From Candidatus Dechloromonas phosphoritropha (GTDB lineage Bacteria > Pseudomonadota > Gammaproteobacteria > Burkholderiales > Rhodocyclaceae): DNA of 64,000 nucleotides. Positions within the stretch are counted from its first letter, which is position 1, and each line of letters begins with the position of its first letter. The stretch spans positions 62,001-126,000 of the forward strand of contig JADKGN010000004.1 in assembly GCA_016722705.1 (NCBI GenBank). Direction: 5' to 3'. The notes below the pieces were generated by a model. It made no database searches. It saw nothing but the letters and a program-made list of their open reading frames with translations, and was not told the DNA's origin. The translations under genes were made by a program, and so were the position numbers. Below, one piece after another: positions 25,535 to 33,580 of this stretch.

Positions 25535-26254
25535 CTACCAGCTTGGTCCCTGGACGCCCGGCATGAAGCGAACCGGTGCAATTTCGGCCTTGTCGAGCGC
25601 CAGTTTCCGATTGATCTTCTCACCCATCTGTTGGCGCGAGGGCAGCGGCAAATCGTGGATTTCGGCCAGCAGTTCACGAAATAGCAGCAGCCAGACATAG
25701 GTCAACTCGGCCAATGCCGCATAGAACCGGGTGCCGCAGTGCGACGATACCCGCTGCCCCCAGTCCGGAAGCCAATAGCCAAGGTGCTCGTCAACGAACC
25801 TGGCCAGTTCTTCCGGGTCGACCGCAGCATTGGCTAGAATCTGCCGCAGATACTGCAGTTGCAGCACCAGGTGATCGTCGAAGCGGCGACGCCAGTCGCC
25901 GACCCGCCAGCCAGCCGCCGCGTAGATTTCACGCAATTCGAACATCGGCCGGTCGCAGGCCAGATGGTCATCACTCAGCCATACCGACTCGTAGGGCGAG
26001 GTACCGAAGCTGTTGTTCAGGTAGATCGCCGCGTAGTCGGCCGCCAGTTCATCCAGCGTCGGATTTTCGCGCAGGGCGGCTGCCATGTTGGCGTAGGCCG
26101 TTTCACCCGCCTCGTCGGCGGCGGACAACGCCAGCCCGTCTGGAAAGGCAGCGCTCCGCAACGCGGCCAGCGTCCCCGTATCCAGTTCACGGTCATGCAG
26201 GCGAATCAACTGGTCGAGATCCTCAACCAGCGCATTGCGCAATTCAGTCTCCAT
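25535..26254 (-). CDS. TorD-family molybdoenzyme maturation chaperone
   Basis: 239 residues from ATG 26254, which overlaps the end of the Fe-S subunit gene by 11 bases; a longer frame starts at 26287. It is an all-helical TorD/DmsD-type protein with the family landmarks LAADYAAIYLNN and YESVWLSDD. These chaperones bind the Tat signal of the catalytic subunit and protect it until the molybdenum cofactor is inserted. It is the last gene of the operon and its 3' end abuts the kinase remnant. Confidence 0.85.
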   Translation of the reverse strand: METELRNALVEDLDQLIRLHDRELDTGTLAALRSAAFPDGLALSAADEAGETAYANMAAALRENPTLDELAADYAAIYLNNSFGTSPYESVWLSDDHLACDRPMFELREIYAAAGWRVGDWRRRFDDHLVLQLQYLRQILANAAVDPEELARFVDEHLGYWLPDWGQRVSSHCGTRFYAALAELTYVWLLLFRELLAEIHDLPLPSRQQMGEKINRKLALDKAEIAPVRFMPGVQGPSW

Positions 26255-26915
26255 CCATCTTGCCCTTGCTGTGAGGAATGAAGCCAATGGATGGACGTGT
26301 CAATTCCGGGTTGGCCATGTTCTTGACCTGCCTGACCGTCTTGTCATGGGGCCCTAGCACCTTGGTCTTGAGCGTGCTGTTCCAGATCTCCTCGACCGGA
26401 CCGATGTCGAGCACGCGCATCATGCAGGCCATCACGCAATATGGCTTGCGACCGGCTTCCAGCTCATCGATGCACATGTTGCACTTCTTGATCACCTGCT
26501 CCTGCGGATCCCATTGCGGCGCACCGTAGGGGCAAGCAGCCTCGCACTTGCGGCAGCCGATGCACAGGGTCGAATCGATGTCGACCACACCGTTATCGGC
26601 CCGCTTCCAGATCGCACCGGTTGGACACGTCGGTAGGCAGGCCGGTTCTGCACAGTGGTTGCACGACATGTTCACCTTGTAGGCAAACACCTCCGGGTAG
26701 CTGCCGCCTTCGATGTACATGACGCGCCGGAAGCGCGGGCCGGGCGGCAGCCCGTTCTTGTCCTTGCAGGCGATCTCGCAGGCGCGGCAGCCGATGCAAT
26801 CGACGTTGTGATGGATGAAACCGAACTGCCTGGCCGGCTTGACCGGTTCGTAGGTTTGCGCCACCTTGCGGCGGATAGCCTGTTCAAGCTCCTGCTTGTC
26901 GACTTTGTTGACCAT
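26244..26915 (-). CDS. Four-cluster ferredoxin subunit of a DMSO reductase-family enzyme
   Basis: 223 residues from ATG 26915, seven bases past the catalytic-subunit stop; the longer frame from 27056 is an overlap artefact. Cysteine groups of a DmsB/PhsB/NrfC-type polyferredoxin are clear: CIGCRACEIAC, CNHCAEPACLPTC, CIGCRKCEAACPYG and CNMC...C. They bind four [4Fe-4S] clusters that wire the cytochrome to the Mo site. There is no signal peptide, so it would be co-exported with the Tat substrate. Confidence 0.93.
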   Translation of the reverse strand: MVNKVDKQELEQAIRRKVAQTYEPVKPARQFGFIHHNVDCIGCRACEIACKDKNGLPPGPRFRRVMYIEGGSYPEVFAYKVNMSCNHCAEPACLPTCPTGAIWKRADNGVVDIDSTLCIGCRKCEAACPYGAPQWDPQEQVIKKCNMCIDELEAGRKPYCVMACMMRVLDIGPVEEIWNSTLKTKVLGPHDKTVRQVKNMANPELTRPSIGFIPHSKGKMDGD

Positions 26916-26922
26916 GATCGCC

Positions 26923-29493
26923 TCACTTGTCCCTGCGGAAGATCGCCGACCGCGAAGTAGCCTGAATATCCCAGCCCGGCCGATGTTCGAGCGGGGTCTT
27001 GCTGAGGTCGACAAGAATAGTGTTGTAAGCAAAGGCGCCAGCCGGACTGGGCTCATCCAGTGTCAGGAAATCCGGATTGCCGGCACGGTCGGTCCCATCC
27101 TTGGCCAGGTCCATCCAGGCGCCTTCGAACAGCACCACCACACTCGGCATGCATCGTTCGGTCACGTAGGCAGGAACGACCACCTTGCCGCGCTCGTTCC
27201 ACACTTCGACGATGTCTCCGGTTTTGATGCCGAGTCTTGCCGCATCCTTGGCGTTCAGCGTGACCTCCTGCTGGTAGGTTTCGCGCAACCAGGGAATGTT
27301 GTGGAAGATCGAGTGGGTGCGCCAGCGTGGGTGTGGGGTAATCATGTGGAAAGGGAACTTTTTCGCCTTCTCGTGATTGAGCGATTCAAACGGCTCGACC
27401 CACTTCGGAATGTAGGGAATTTCGTAACCGTATTGGGTCTTGGTCCAATCCTTCACGCCGGCGAGATAGCCCGAGAGAATCTCGATCTTGCCCGACGGCG
27501 TCTCGAATCGAACGCCATTCCTGATTTGCTCCTCGAACGCAACAATCGGCTTGTCAAAGGTGAATTTGTAAACGCCGTGCTGTTTGAATGACTCCCATGA
27601 CATCTTGACCCCCTGGTGGGTCTGCACCTTTTTCCACCAGTCGCTAATGTAGGCTTCGTCGGTCGCGTCGTTGTTCTGGAAGTAGTCGCGTTCGGCTTTT
27701 GGGTTGTAGCGCTTGCCGAAATCCTTGACCGAGGGATCAAGCTTTTCGATGCGGAAGGCAAGTTCGGTGAACACCTGAAAGTCGGTCTTCGATTCGCCGA
27801 GCGGCTCGATGACCTTGGGCCGATGAATGTAATAGTGGCCCTTGTACCAGGGCAAGGCGACATCATGGCGCTCAAAGTGTGTGGCGATCGGAAAGAGCAC
27901 ATCGGCCCACAGTGCCGAGGGAGTGATGGTGGAGTCCATGCACACCACCAGTTCGAGCTTCTTGATCGCCTGGATTTCCTTGTTGACGTTGGTCAACTGG
28001 TTGAACCAGTCCGAGCCATGCCAGAAGATCGCCTTGATGTTGGGGATCCTGCCGTCGAGTTCGTCGTTCCTCGGCCAGCAGCCGATCTCTTCCCGCCTGA
28101 CGTTGGGGTAGTTGAGCACGCAGTGCGCCCAGCGATCCGACTTGATCGAGGCATACCAGACGTTGGCATACTCGTCATAGGGGTACGCGACGGCCTCGGC
28201 GTGCCAGCCCTTGCCGACACCCTCGGCACAGCCGCCGAGGATGCCGATGTTGCCGGTCATCGCCTGCAGGGCTGCCGCCATCCGGTTGTATTGCTCACCA
28301 TAACTGGCGCGCCCCGGCGCCCAGCTCGCCTTGAGCGCGGCCGGCTTGGTCCTCGCGTACATTTCGGCCAGTTTCTTGATGTCGACCGCGGCAACCCCGC
28401 AAATTTGTTCGGCCCATTCCGGCGTCTTCGGAATGCCCTCGTTCTTGCCGAGGATGTAGTCCTTGAAGTTCTCCTTGTCGGCGAACTCCTTGGGCGTCGT
28501 ACCGGCGTCCATGCCCTGGCAGAATTTGTCGATGAACTTCTGGTCCTGCCAGTTGTTGGCGAAGATATGATGAGCCATGCCGGCCAGCATGGCGGCGTCG
28601 GTATTGGGCTTGATCGGGATCCACCAGGCGTCGTAGCTGGCGGCGGAATCGGTGTATTGCGGGTCGACGACGACAAACTTGCAGCCGCGCTGCTTGGCCA
28701 AGCGCATGTAGTAAAAGGTATTGCCGCCGTGGAAGGTATACGCCGGGTTCCAGCCCCACATGATAATCAGCTTGCTGTGCGCGAAGGCATCGTCTTCATT
28801 GCCGTCGGTGATGGTGCCAAAGGTCGTGCGCGAGCTGAAGGTCGTCCCCTGGTAGCTGGGCACCGACCACGAGTTGGTGCGGCAACCGAACATGCCGAGG
28901 AAACGGGCGAGCAGGCCTTCGATCTGGTCTGACTTGTGCAGCACGCCGTAGGAGGTCCCCGCATAGGCTTGGTCGAGAATGGCGGTGGGGCCGTACTTCT
29001 GCTTCAATTCGACCATTTTCCTGGCGACATGGTCGAGCGCCTCATCCCACGAGACGCGCTTGAACTTGCCCTCGCCACGCTCGCCGACCCGCATCATCGG
29101 ATAGAGCAGGCGTTCCGGCGAATAGAGCCGGCTGCGGTAGGAACGGCCGCGCAGACAGGCGCGCAATTGCGGCACCTCTTCGGTATCCTTGCCGAAACTG
29201 CCACCCTCCTGATAGCTGCCGTTATCGGTCGACAGACGAACGATGACGTCGCCTTTCTTGTGGGCGACGAGCATGTGGCGCGAACCGCAGTTGTGGTCGC
29301 AGGAAGTAACGACCGTCGTCAGGTCGTCATCTCTTGGATAAGGCTCGTAAGCGAAGGCCTTGGCCTCCTGCCGGCCCGCGCCAAATTCGACAAGGCCGCT
29401 GGTGGTGGCCACCGCGGCACCGGCGCCGACAGTCTTGAGGAAGCTGCGGCGCCTGGGGTTGAGGATGTCCAGCCAGTTGCGTTTCGTATCCAT
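26923..29493 (-). CDS. Tat-exported molybdopterin oxidoreductase, DMSO reductase family, catalytic subunit
   Basis: 856 residues. A Tat signal (RRRSFLKTVGAGAA, residues 14-27) is followed by an Fe-S site Cys65-x3-Cys69-x3-His73...Cys113, then the Mo-bisPGD domains and the C-terminal molydopterin-binding domain (VTLNAKDAARLGIKTGDIVEV). The third Fe-S ligand, Cys in DmsA, is His here. The likely Mo-ligand region is SWSVPSYQGTTF, with Ser as in DMSO reductases. The natural substrate is unknown: S- or N-oxide, or a sulfur or chlorine oxyanion, are possible. It is the second-to-third gene step of an operon with a pentaheme cytochrome and a ferredoxin subunit, and there is no DmsC-type membrane anchor. 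Confidence 0.9.
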   Translation of the reverse strand: MDTKRNWLDILNPRRRSFLKTVGAGAAVATTSGLVEFGAGRQEAKAFAYEPYPRDDDLTTVVTSCDHNCGSRHMLVAHKKGDVIVRLSTDNGSYQEGGSFGKDTEEVPQLRACLRGRSYRSRLYSPERLLYPMMRVGERGEGKFKRVSWDEALDHVARKMVELKQKYGPTAILDQAYAGTSYGVLHKSDQIEGLLARFLGMFGCRTNSWSVPSYQGTTFSSRTTFGTITDGNEDDAFAHSKLIIMWGWNPAYTFHGGNTFYYMRLAKQRGCKFVVVDPQYTDSAASYDAWWIPIKPNTDAAMLAGMAHHIFANNWQDQKFIDKFCQGMDAGTTPKEFADKENFKDYILGKNEGIPKTPEWAEQICGVAAVDIKKLAEMYARTKPAALKASWAPGRASYGEQYNRMAAALQAMTGNIGILGGCAEGVGKGWHAEAVAYPYDEYANVWYASIKSDRWAHCVLNYPNVRREEIGCWPRNDELDGRIPNIKAIFWHGSDWFNQLTNVNKEIQAIKKLELVVCMDSTITPSALWADVLFPIATHFERHDVALPWYKGHYYIHRPKVIEPLGESKTDFQVFTELAFRIEKLDPSVKDFGKRYNPKAERDYFQNNDATDEAYISDWWKKVQTHQGVKMSWESFKQHGVYKFTFDKPIVAFEEQIRNGVRFETPSGKIEILSGYLAGVKDWTKTQYGYEIPYIPKWVEPFESLNHEKAKKFPFHMITPHPRWRTHSIFHNIPWLRETYQQEVTLNAKDAARLGIKTGDIVEVWNERGKVVVPAYVTERCMPSVVVLFEGAWMDLAKDGTDRAGNPDFLTLDEPSPAGAFAYNTILVDLSKTPLEHRPGWDIQATSRSAIFRRDK

Positions 29494-29502
29494 GATTCGT
29501 CC

Positions 29503-30384
29503 TTATTGCCTGGGCTGGTTGCCATTGGCTGGCAATGCAAAGCGGGCTTCGCTGACAAGCGGGCGGTCCTTTGCCCAATCGGGCACCTCCAGGGCCATGC
29601 CTTCCCACGGATGGCGCGGATAGGGGTACTCGATCCGGTACCAGGCACGTCCACCGTGGCAGCCAAAGCAGACATCGGCGTTCTTCTGGCCGGCGGCCTC
29701 TATCGCCTCGGCCTTGAGATAGCTAACCTGGTGGCGGTTGGTGCGAATGGCGGCGTGACAGGTCAGGCAGGAGTCGCCGAACATTTCCTTGCTTTCCGGC
29801 CAGGGGCCGGGCAAGCCCATGACCTTGACATTCATCGGACCATGGCACTGGAGGCAAGTCTGCTCGGTGTTCACCGTCTTGCGCAGCGTGAACCCGTTAT
29901 CGCTCTGTGGCGTACCGGTCGCCGAAGTACCCTGCGCTTCGTCGCGCGGGTCATTTCCCTGGTGACAGGTAGTGCAGGAAAAGTTCATCAGATCCTTGGC
30001 CATCGCTGTTTTCAGGTGGCGTCGATGAAACGTGTCCTGGTCGCCGGCGTAGGTACTGAGCCGTTGATACCAGGCCTTGCTGGTACTGGCATTGATGCCT
30101 GCCGGTGATGTTTCACGAACCTTGTCGTCGAGCACTTCACGGTGGCAAGCCAGGCACTGTTCGTCACGCGCGGTTTCGATGGCCGGCCTGAAATGAATGG
30201 GGTCGTAGGTGGCGCGCAGGATATCCTTGCTCGCGTAGGCCTCCGGTGCGACCTGACCTTCGGGGCTTGAGATTTCCTGCGGCGCGGCAGGCTGGTGGCG
30301 GATACGCCAGCCCATATAACCGCCGACCACGGCGGCAGCGGCAACCAAGGCAAGAATGGCAATACCGGCTTTCGAATTCCTCAT
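29503..30384 (-). CDS. Membrane-anchored pentaheme cytochrome c
   Basis: 293 residues from ATG 30384 (TTG 30390 is an upstream alternative). An N-terminal membrane helix (residues 6-23) anchors a periplasmic domain with five CxxCH heme sites: CLACH, CTTCH, CLQCH, CLTCH, CFGCH. It ends nine bases before the catalytic subunit gene. It probably carries electrons from the quinol pool or a periplasmic donor to the Mo enzyme, replacing the usual DmsC-type subunit. It is not a close match to NapC/NrfH by heme spacing. Confidence 0.88.
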   Translation of the reverse strand: MRNSKAGIAILALVAAAAVVGGYMGWRIRHQPAAPQEISSPEGQVAPEAYASKDILRATYDPIHFRPAIETARDEQCLACHREVLDDKVRETSPAGINASTSKAWYQRLSTYAGDQDTFHRRHLKTAMAKDLMNFSCTTCHQGNDPRDEAQGTSATGTPQSDNGFTLRKTVNTEQTCLQCHGPMNVKVMGLPGPWPESKEMFGDSCLTCHAAIRTNRHQVSYLKAEAIEAAGQKNADVCFGCHGGRAWYRIEYPYPRHPWEGMALEVPDWAKDRPLVSEARFALPANGNQPRQ

Positions 30385-30386
30385 GA

Positions 30387-30695
30387 TCAATCCTTGCGCA
30401 CCGTGTCGGCATGAAGGCCACGAATGTCATAACGACCCAGGAGGTTGGGATGAATGAAGGGGGTATACCAAGCCCCTTGATCCTTCAGGAAATCAAGGCC
30501 CACATGCGGTTGACCGATACCACGCAGGGCCTGCGCCTGCCAGGCCGGCGTCTGCTCAAAATGCGTGATTACCGGCGCGCCAGCAGGACGGGAAGCGGGC
30601 TCCAATCCCCCGATAAAGCCGGAGATTTCGGCTGGGGAAACGCCAACCACGGTCATCAATCCAAACAGCGCAATCGACTTCTTCATTTTCGTCAT
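30387..30695 (-). CDS. Small secreted protein of the molybdoenzyme operon, function unknown
   Basis: 102 residues with a signal peptide-like start (KKSIALFGLMTVVGVSPAEI). The mature part, about 80 residues, has no Cys and no repeat; it holds QALRGIGQPHVGLDFLKDQ and WYTPFIHPNLLGRYDIRGL. An internal ATG at 30686 is possible. Its stop precedes the cytochrome ATG by two bases, so it belongs to that operon. I do not recognise a family. Confidence 0.65.
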   Translation of the reverse strand: MTKMKKSIALFGLMTVVGVSPAEISGFIGGLEPASRPAGAPVITHFEQTPAWQAQALRGIGQPHVGLDFLKDQGAWYTPFIHPNLLGRYDIRGLHADTVRKD

Positions 30696-30759
30696 CGCCT
30701 GGTTTCAAGGTTCACAAATGAGACGGGCAGACCGCCCCACCCTATTGGCGCAAGGGTTG

Positions 30760-30897
30760 TTACTTCTTCTGGCCTTCCATACCCTGCATTCCGGACATGC
30801 CCTTCTGGTCGGTAGCATAGCAATCCTCTTGATTTAGCGCGTTTGCATATTTTACAGCCGCCGCGATAAGCCGGCCATGTCGGGGTGGAATTGGGTC
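30760..30897 (-). pseudogene. Possible truncated gene end upstream of the molybdoenzyme operon
   Basis: An open frame of about 45 codons without an ATG ends at TAA 30760-30762. It reads LIAAAVKYANALNQEDCYA, then TDQKGMSGMQGMEGQKK, a natural-looking C-terminus. It is co-oriented with and 65 bases ahead of the small secreted protein. It may be the tail of a lost first gene of the operon, cut by whatever brought in the mobile-like ORF to its right. Coding status is uncertain. Confidence 0.3.
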
Positions 30898-30962
30898 TCA
30901 TAACGGATTGATATTTATAGTCCCTTATGACTCAACTATTCACATTTTCTGAGCAGAAATTG

Positions 30963-32415
30963 TCATGCCGCGAGAGCGGGCCTGATGATTTGCTCGGTGA
31001 TGCGACAAGCAGCGGCGATGGCATTTCGACCGGTGCGAGTCAGGTAATAGCGGTAGGTGCCGACGATCTTTTTGATCAACCCGAAGTCACGCAAACGCCG
31101 GAGGTATCGTGTGATGCTGGCAGCGGCCAGGTGAGGCAAGAAAGGTTTCAGATCGGCCCGGCGGACGCCGCGAATGTTGAACTCGGGATGTTGGAGCGAG
31201 CACAGCAAGTCATGCTCGATCTTGTCGAAGAAATTGAAGCCTTTGATGCGATGCCCGTCGATTTCTTTGGGCGTGGTCAATTTGCCGAGGCAACGCGTGC
31301 CGGCGGAGAAGTCATCGAGAGCGCAAAGGAATTCCAGGTAGCGACGGTTGCAGCCGAGGAGGATTTCGCGCCGATCGATCAGGCTGTCCCACGGGGACTT
31401 CCTTTGGTCGTAGATCGACTTCTTGACGGCCGCCAGTTCCTGGGAGGCTTCACCATCCCGGTGTTCCACCTTGCGGTGGTGCTTGAAGAAGGAAACATTA
31501 TGGGTGGTGGTTTCAATACGCAGCACCTGACCGAACTTGTCGTACATCTTGACCGAGTGCTGGCCCAGCCGATGCTTGATGCAGGTGCGCTCGATGCGGG
31601 TGGACAGGCGACTCTCAAGCTCTTGCGCCAGCTGCGGCGTCAGCTTCTTGCCCAGGAAATGCATCACCTGCGGCGCCTTCACCGAAACGATAGCTTCCCG
31701 GGAAAGGGCTTCGTAGAGGGGTTGCATGATCGCGGTCGAACGAAAGGCCCGATCGGTCGAACACTCGATTTGCATCAGACTCCAGTGGTAGGTCTGGCCA
31801 AAGACATCAAGGACCGGACAGCATTGCTGGGCATGGCGATCCAGAATCCGGTACAGGACGTCCGGGGAAAGATTGTCAGCCAACGGCTGCGCTTGCGCCC
31901 AGTCGCCAATACGGAGGAAGGCGTTGTCGGCCAGGGTGTAATTGATGCTGGCAGCCGTCAGTTGCCGGGCCAGCCAACTGTGGCCATTACAGTAGAACTG
32001 AAGCCGGAAGGGACACCACGTCGGCACGCGCAGATAGACCAGACCCCACTCCGCGTCGATGAAATAGAAGTAGTAGTGCAGGCACTTGCCAGGCGCCGGG
32101 CGCAGAAAGGTTTGATGGGTGCGCTTGTCATGCCACGCCTTGTACGACGAGCAGGCTTCCATGACCGAGATGACATGAACCAGTCCGGGGTGATCACCCC
32201 GCGCCTTGATCACCTCGGCGACCACCGCTTCCTTGCGCACATGCGCCTTGGCGATGTACTGAATGCTCACCCCGGCCGATGCCGCCAAGGCCTTGGCGTT
32301 CAATGCCTGCCGCGTAGCACGCGCCAGGCAGCGTGCCAGTAATCACAACCCGGTCGTAGCAGGTCAAAATCCCCGCGATCCGGTCACAGTAGCGCTCAAG
32401 AAGTGGTACGTTCAT
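30963..32415 (-). pseudogene. Repeat-family (mobile-type) protein, frameshifted
   Basis: An N-terminal piece starts at ATG 32415 after GGAGGT and reads MNVPLLERYCDRIAGILTCY, then RVVITGTLPGACYA. The match then jumps frame near 32310 and continues as LNAKALAASAGVSIQYIAKA for about 440 more residues to 30963. A stretch of about 25 residues expected between the two pieces appears deleted. I recall this family as multi-copy in betaproteobacterial genomes, sometimes labelled MarR-like because of a C-terminal winged helix (ITRYLRRLRDFGLIKKIVGTY). Its function is unknown. Length in intact copies is about 500 residues. Confidence 0.6.
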
Positions 32416-32495
32416 GGCAACCTCCACTTCACGTGGCAGAGTGCTTCTACTTTAACCTGTTCGGTTCCGGCTCGTCCGGCTTAGGAAGTCCGGAA

Positions 32496-33467
32496 ATGTG
32501 GGCGCCCCGAAAGGATTATCACGTCGCTCAATTTTTTGGGTGCGCAGCAGCGGCCGTGATGTTTGCCGCCAATCCGGTTTCAGCCTACCAGGGCGGGGTA
32601 CCGTTCTGGACCTCGGGTCAGTACGCGAGCCTCGCCGCGGTCCCGGCAACGCCGGGCTGGTCATTGCCGATACAGGGCTACTACTACAGCGGCAGTGCTT
32701 CCCAGAGCAAATCGCTCACCCATGGCAACAGCGTGACGCTCGGCCTCGAAGCGAGATCGCCGCTGCTCATTGTTCAGCCATCCTATGTGCCGGAGACGAA
32801 GCTGTTTGGCGGCCAGGCATCGATCGGCCTTGGATTCGGCTATGGCGGGAACACTGCTGGGGCCGATATCGTGATCTCTCGGCGCGGCACCGAGTTCGAC
32901 AGAAGCGACTCAACGACGGGAATGACCGATCTCTATCCCATCGCCAGTCTCGCCTGGAACCGAGGTGTCCACAACTGGATGACGTACGTGACCGGCGACA
33001 TACCGACCGGCAACTACGACAGCACCCGGCTCTCCAACATCAGCATCGGGCATGCCGCGATCGATGCCGACAGTGGCTACACCTGCTTCAACCAGACGAC
33101 CGGCAGCGAGTTCTCCGCAGTGGCGGGCTTGACCTACAACTGGGAAAACAGCGACACCCAGTACAAGAACGGCATCGACTCCCATCTCGACTGGGCTGCT
33201 TCACAGTTCCTTTCAGCCAACTGGCAGGTCGGCGTGGCGGGCTATTTCTACTACCAACTCAGCGGTGACAGCGGGTCCGGCGCAAAGCTCGGATCGTTCA
33301 AGTCGAATGTGGCCGCGATCGGCCCGCAGCTCGGCTATGCATTCACTATCGGCGGGCAGCCGGCGTACGCGAACCTGCGCGGATACTGGGAGTTTGATGC
33401 GAAAAACAGGATTGAAGGCTATGCGCTGTTCGCCACGCTCGTGATACCGCTCGGTTCGGGCAAGTGA
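32496..33467 (+). CDS. Outer-membrane beta-barrel protein of the phenol meta-pathway (MetA_deg) type
   Basis: 323 residues from ATG 32496 with GGAAG upstream. A signal peptide covers residues 1-30 (FFGCAAAAVMFAANPVSA). The rest is alternating beta-strands (IGLGFGYGG, WMTYVTGDIPTGNYD, QVGVAGYFYYQLSGDSGSG, AAIGPQLGYAF) that end with an aromatic-rich barrel strand. GDIPTGNYD and the GPQLGY block are typical of the family named after a phenol-degradation meta-pathway protein, which probably forms outer-membrane channels for hydrophobic compounds. No degradation genes are nearby. Confidence 0.75.
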   Translation: MWAPRKDYHVAQFFGCAAAAVMFAANPVSAYQGGVPFWTSGQYASLAAVPATPGWSLPIQGYYYSGSASQSKSLTHGNSVTLGLEARSPLLIVQPSYVPETKLFGGQASIGLGFGYGGNTAGADIVISRRGTEFDRSDSTTGMTDLYPIASLAWNRGVHNWMTYVTGDIPTGNYDSTRLSNISIGHAAIDADSGYTCFNQTTGSEFSAVAGLTYNWENSDTQYKNGIDSHLDWAASQFLSANWQVGVAGYFYYQLSGDSGSGAKLGSFKSNVAAIGPQLGYAFTIGGQPAYANLRGYWEFDAKNRIEGYALFATLVIPLGSGK

Positions 33468-33580
33468 TGTCAAGACCAGATGATGGCCGCCAAGACACAC
33501 GAATTCGCCTGGTGCGAACTTGCATCATCGTAGCAGCAGCCCAAAGAGGTCTGCCATCGAAATTACCGCGCATGAGGTAG

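Noticed and set aside
27616..28932. A 438-codon open frame on the plus strand, plus a 390-codon one at 28936-30108
   Set aside because: Both are antisense to the molybdoenzyme and cytochrome genes, have no recognisable domain and reflect third-position GC bias.
30696..30960. Sigma-54 or FNR-type promoter upstream of the molybdoenzyme operon
   Set aside because: I searched both strands for the -24/-12 GG...GC pattern and for TTGAT-N4-ATCAA and found only weak half-sites.
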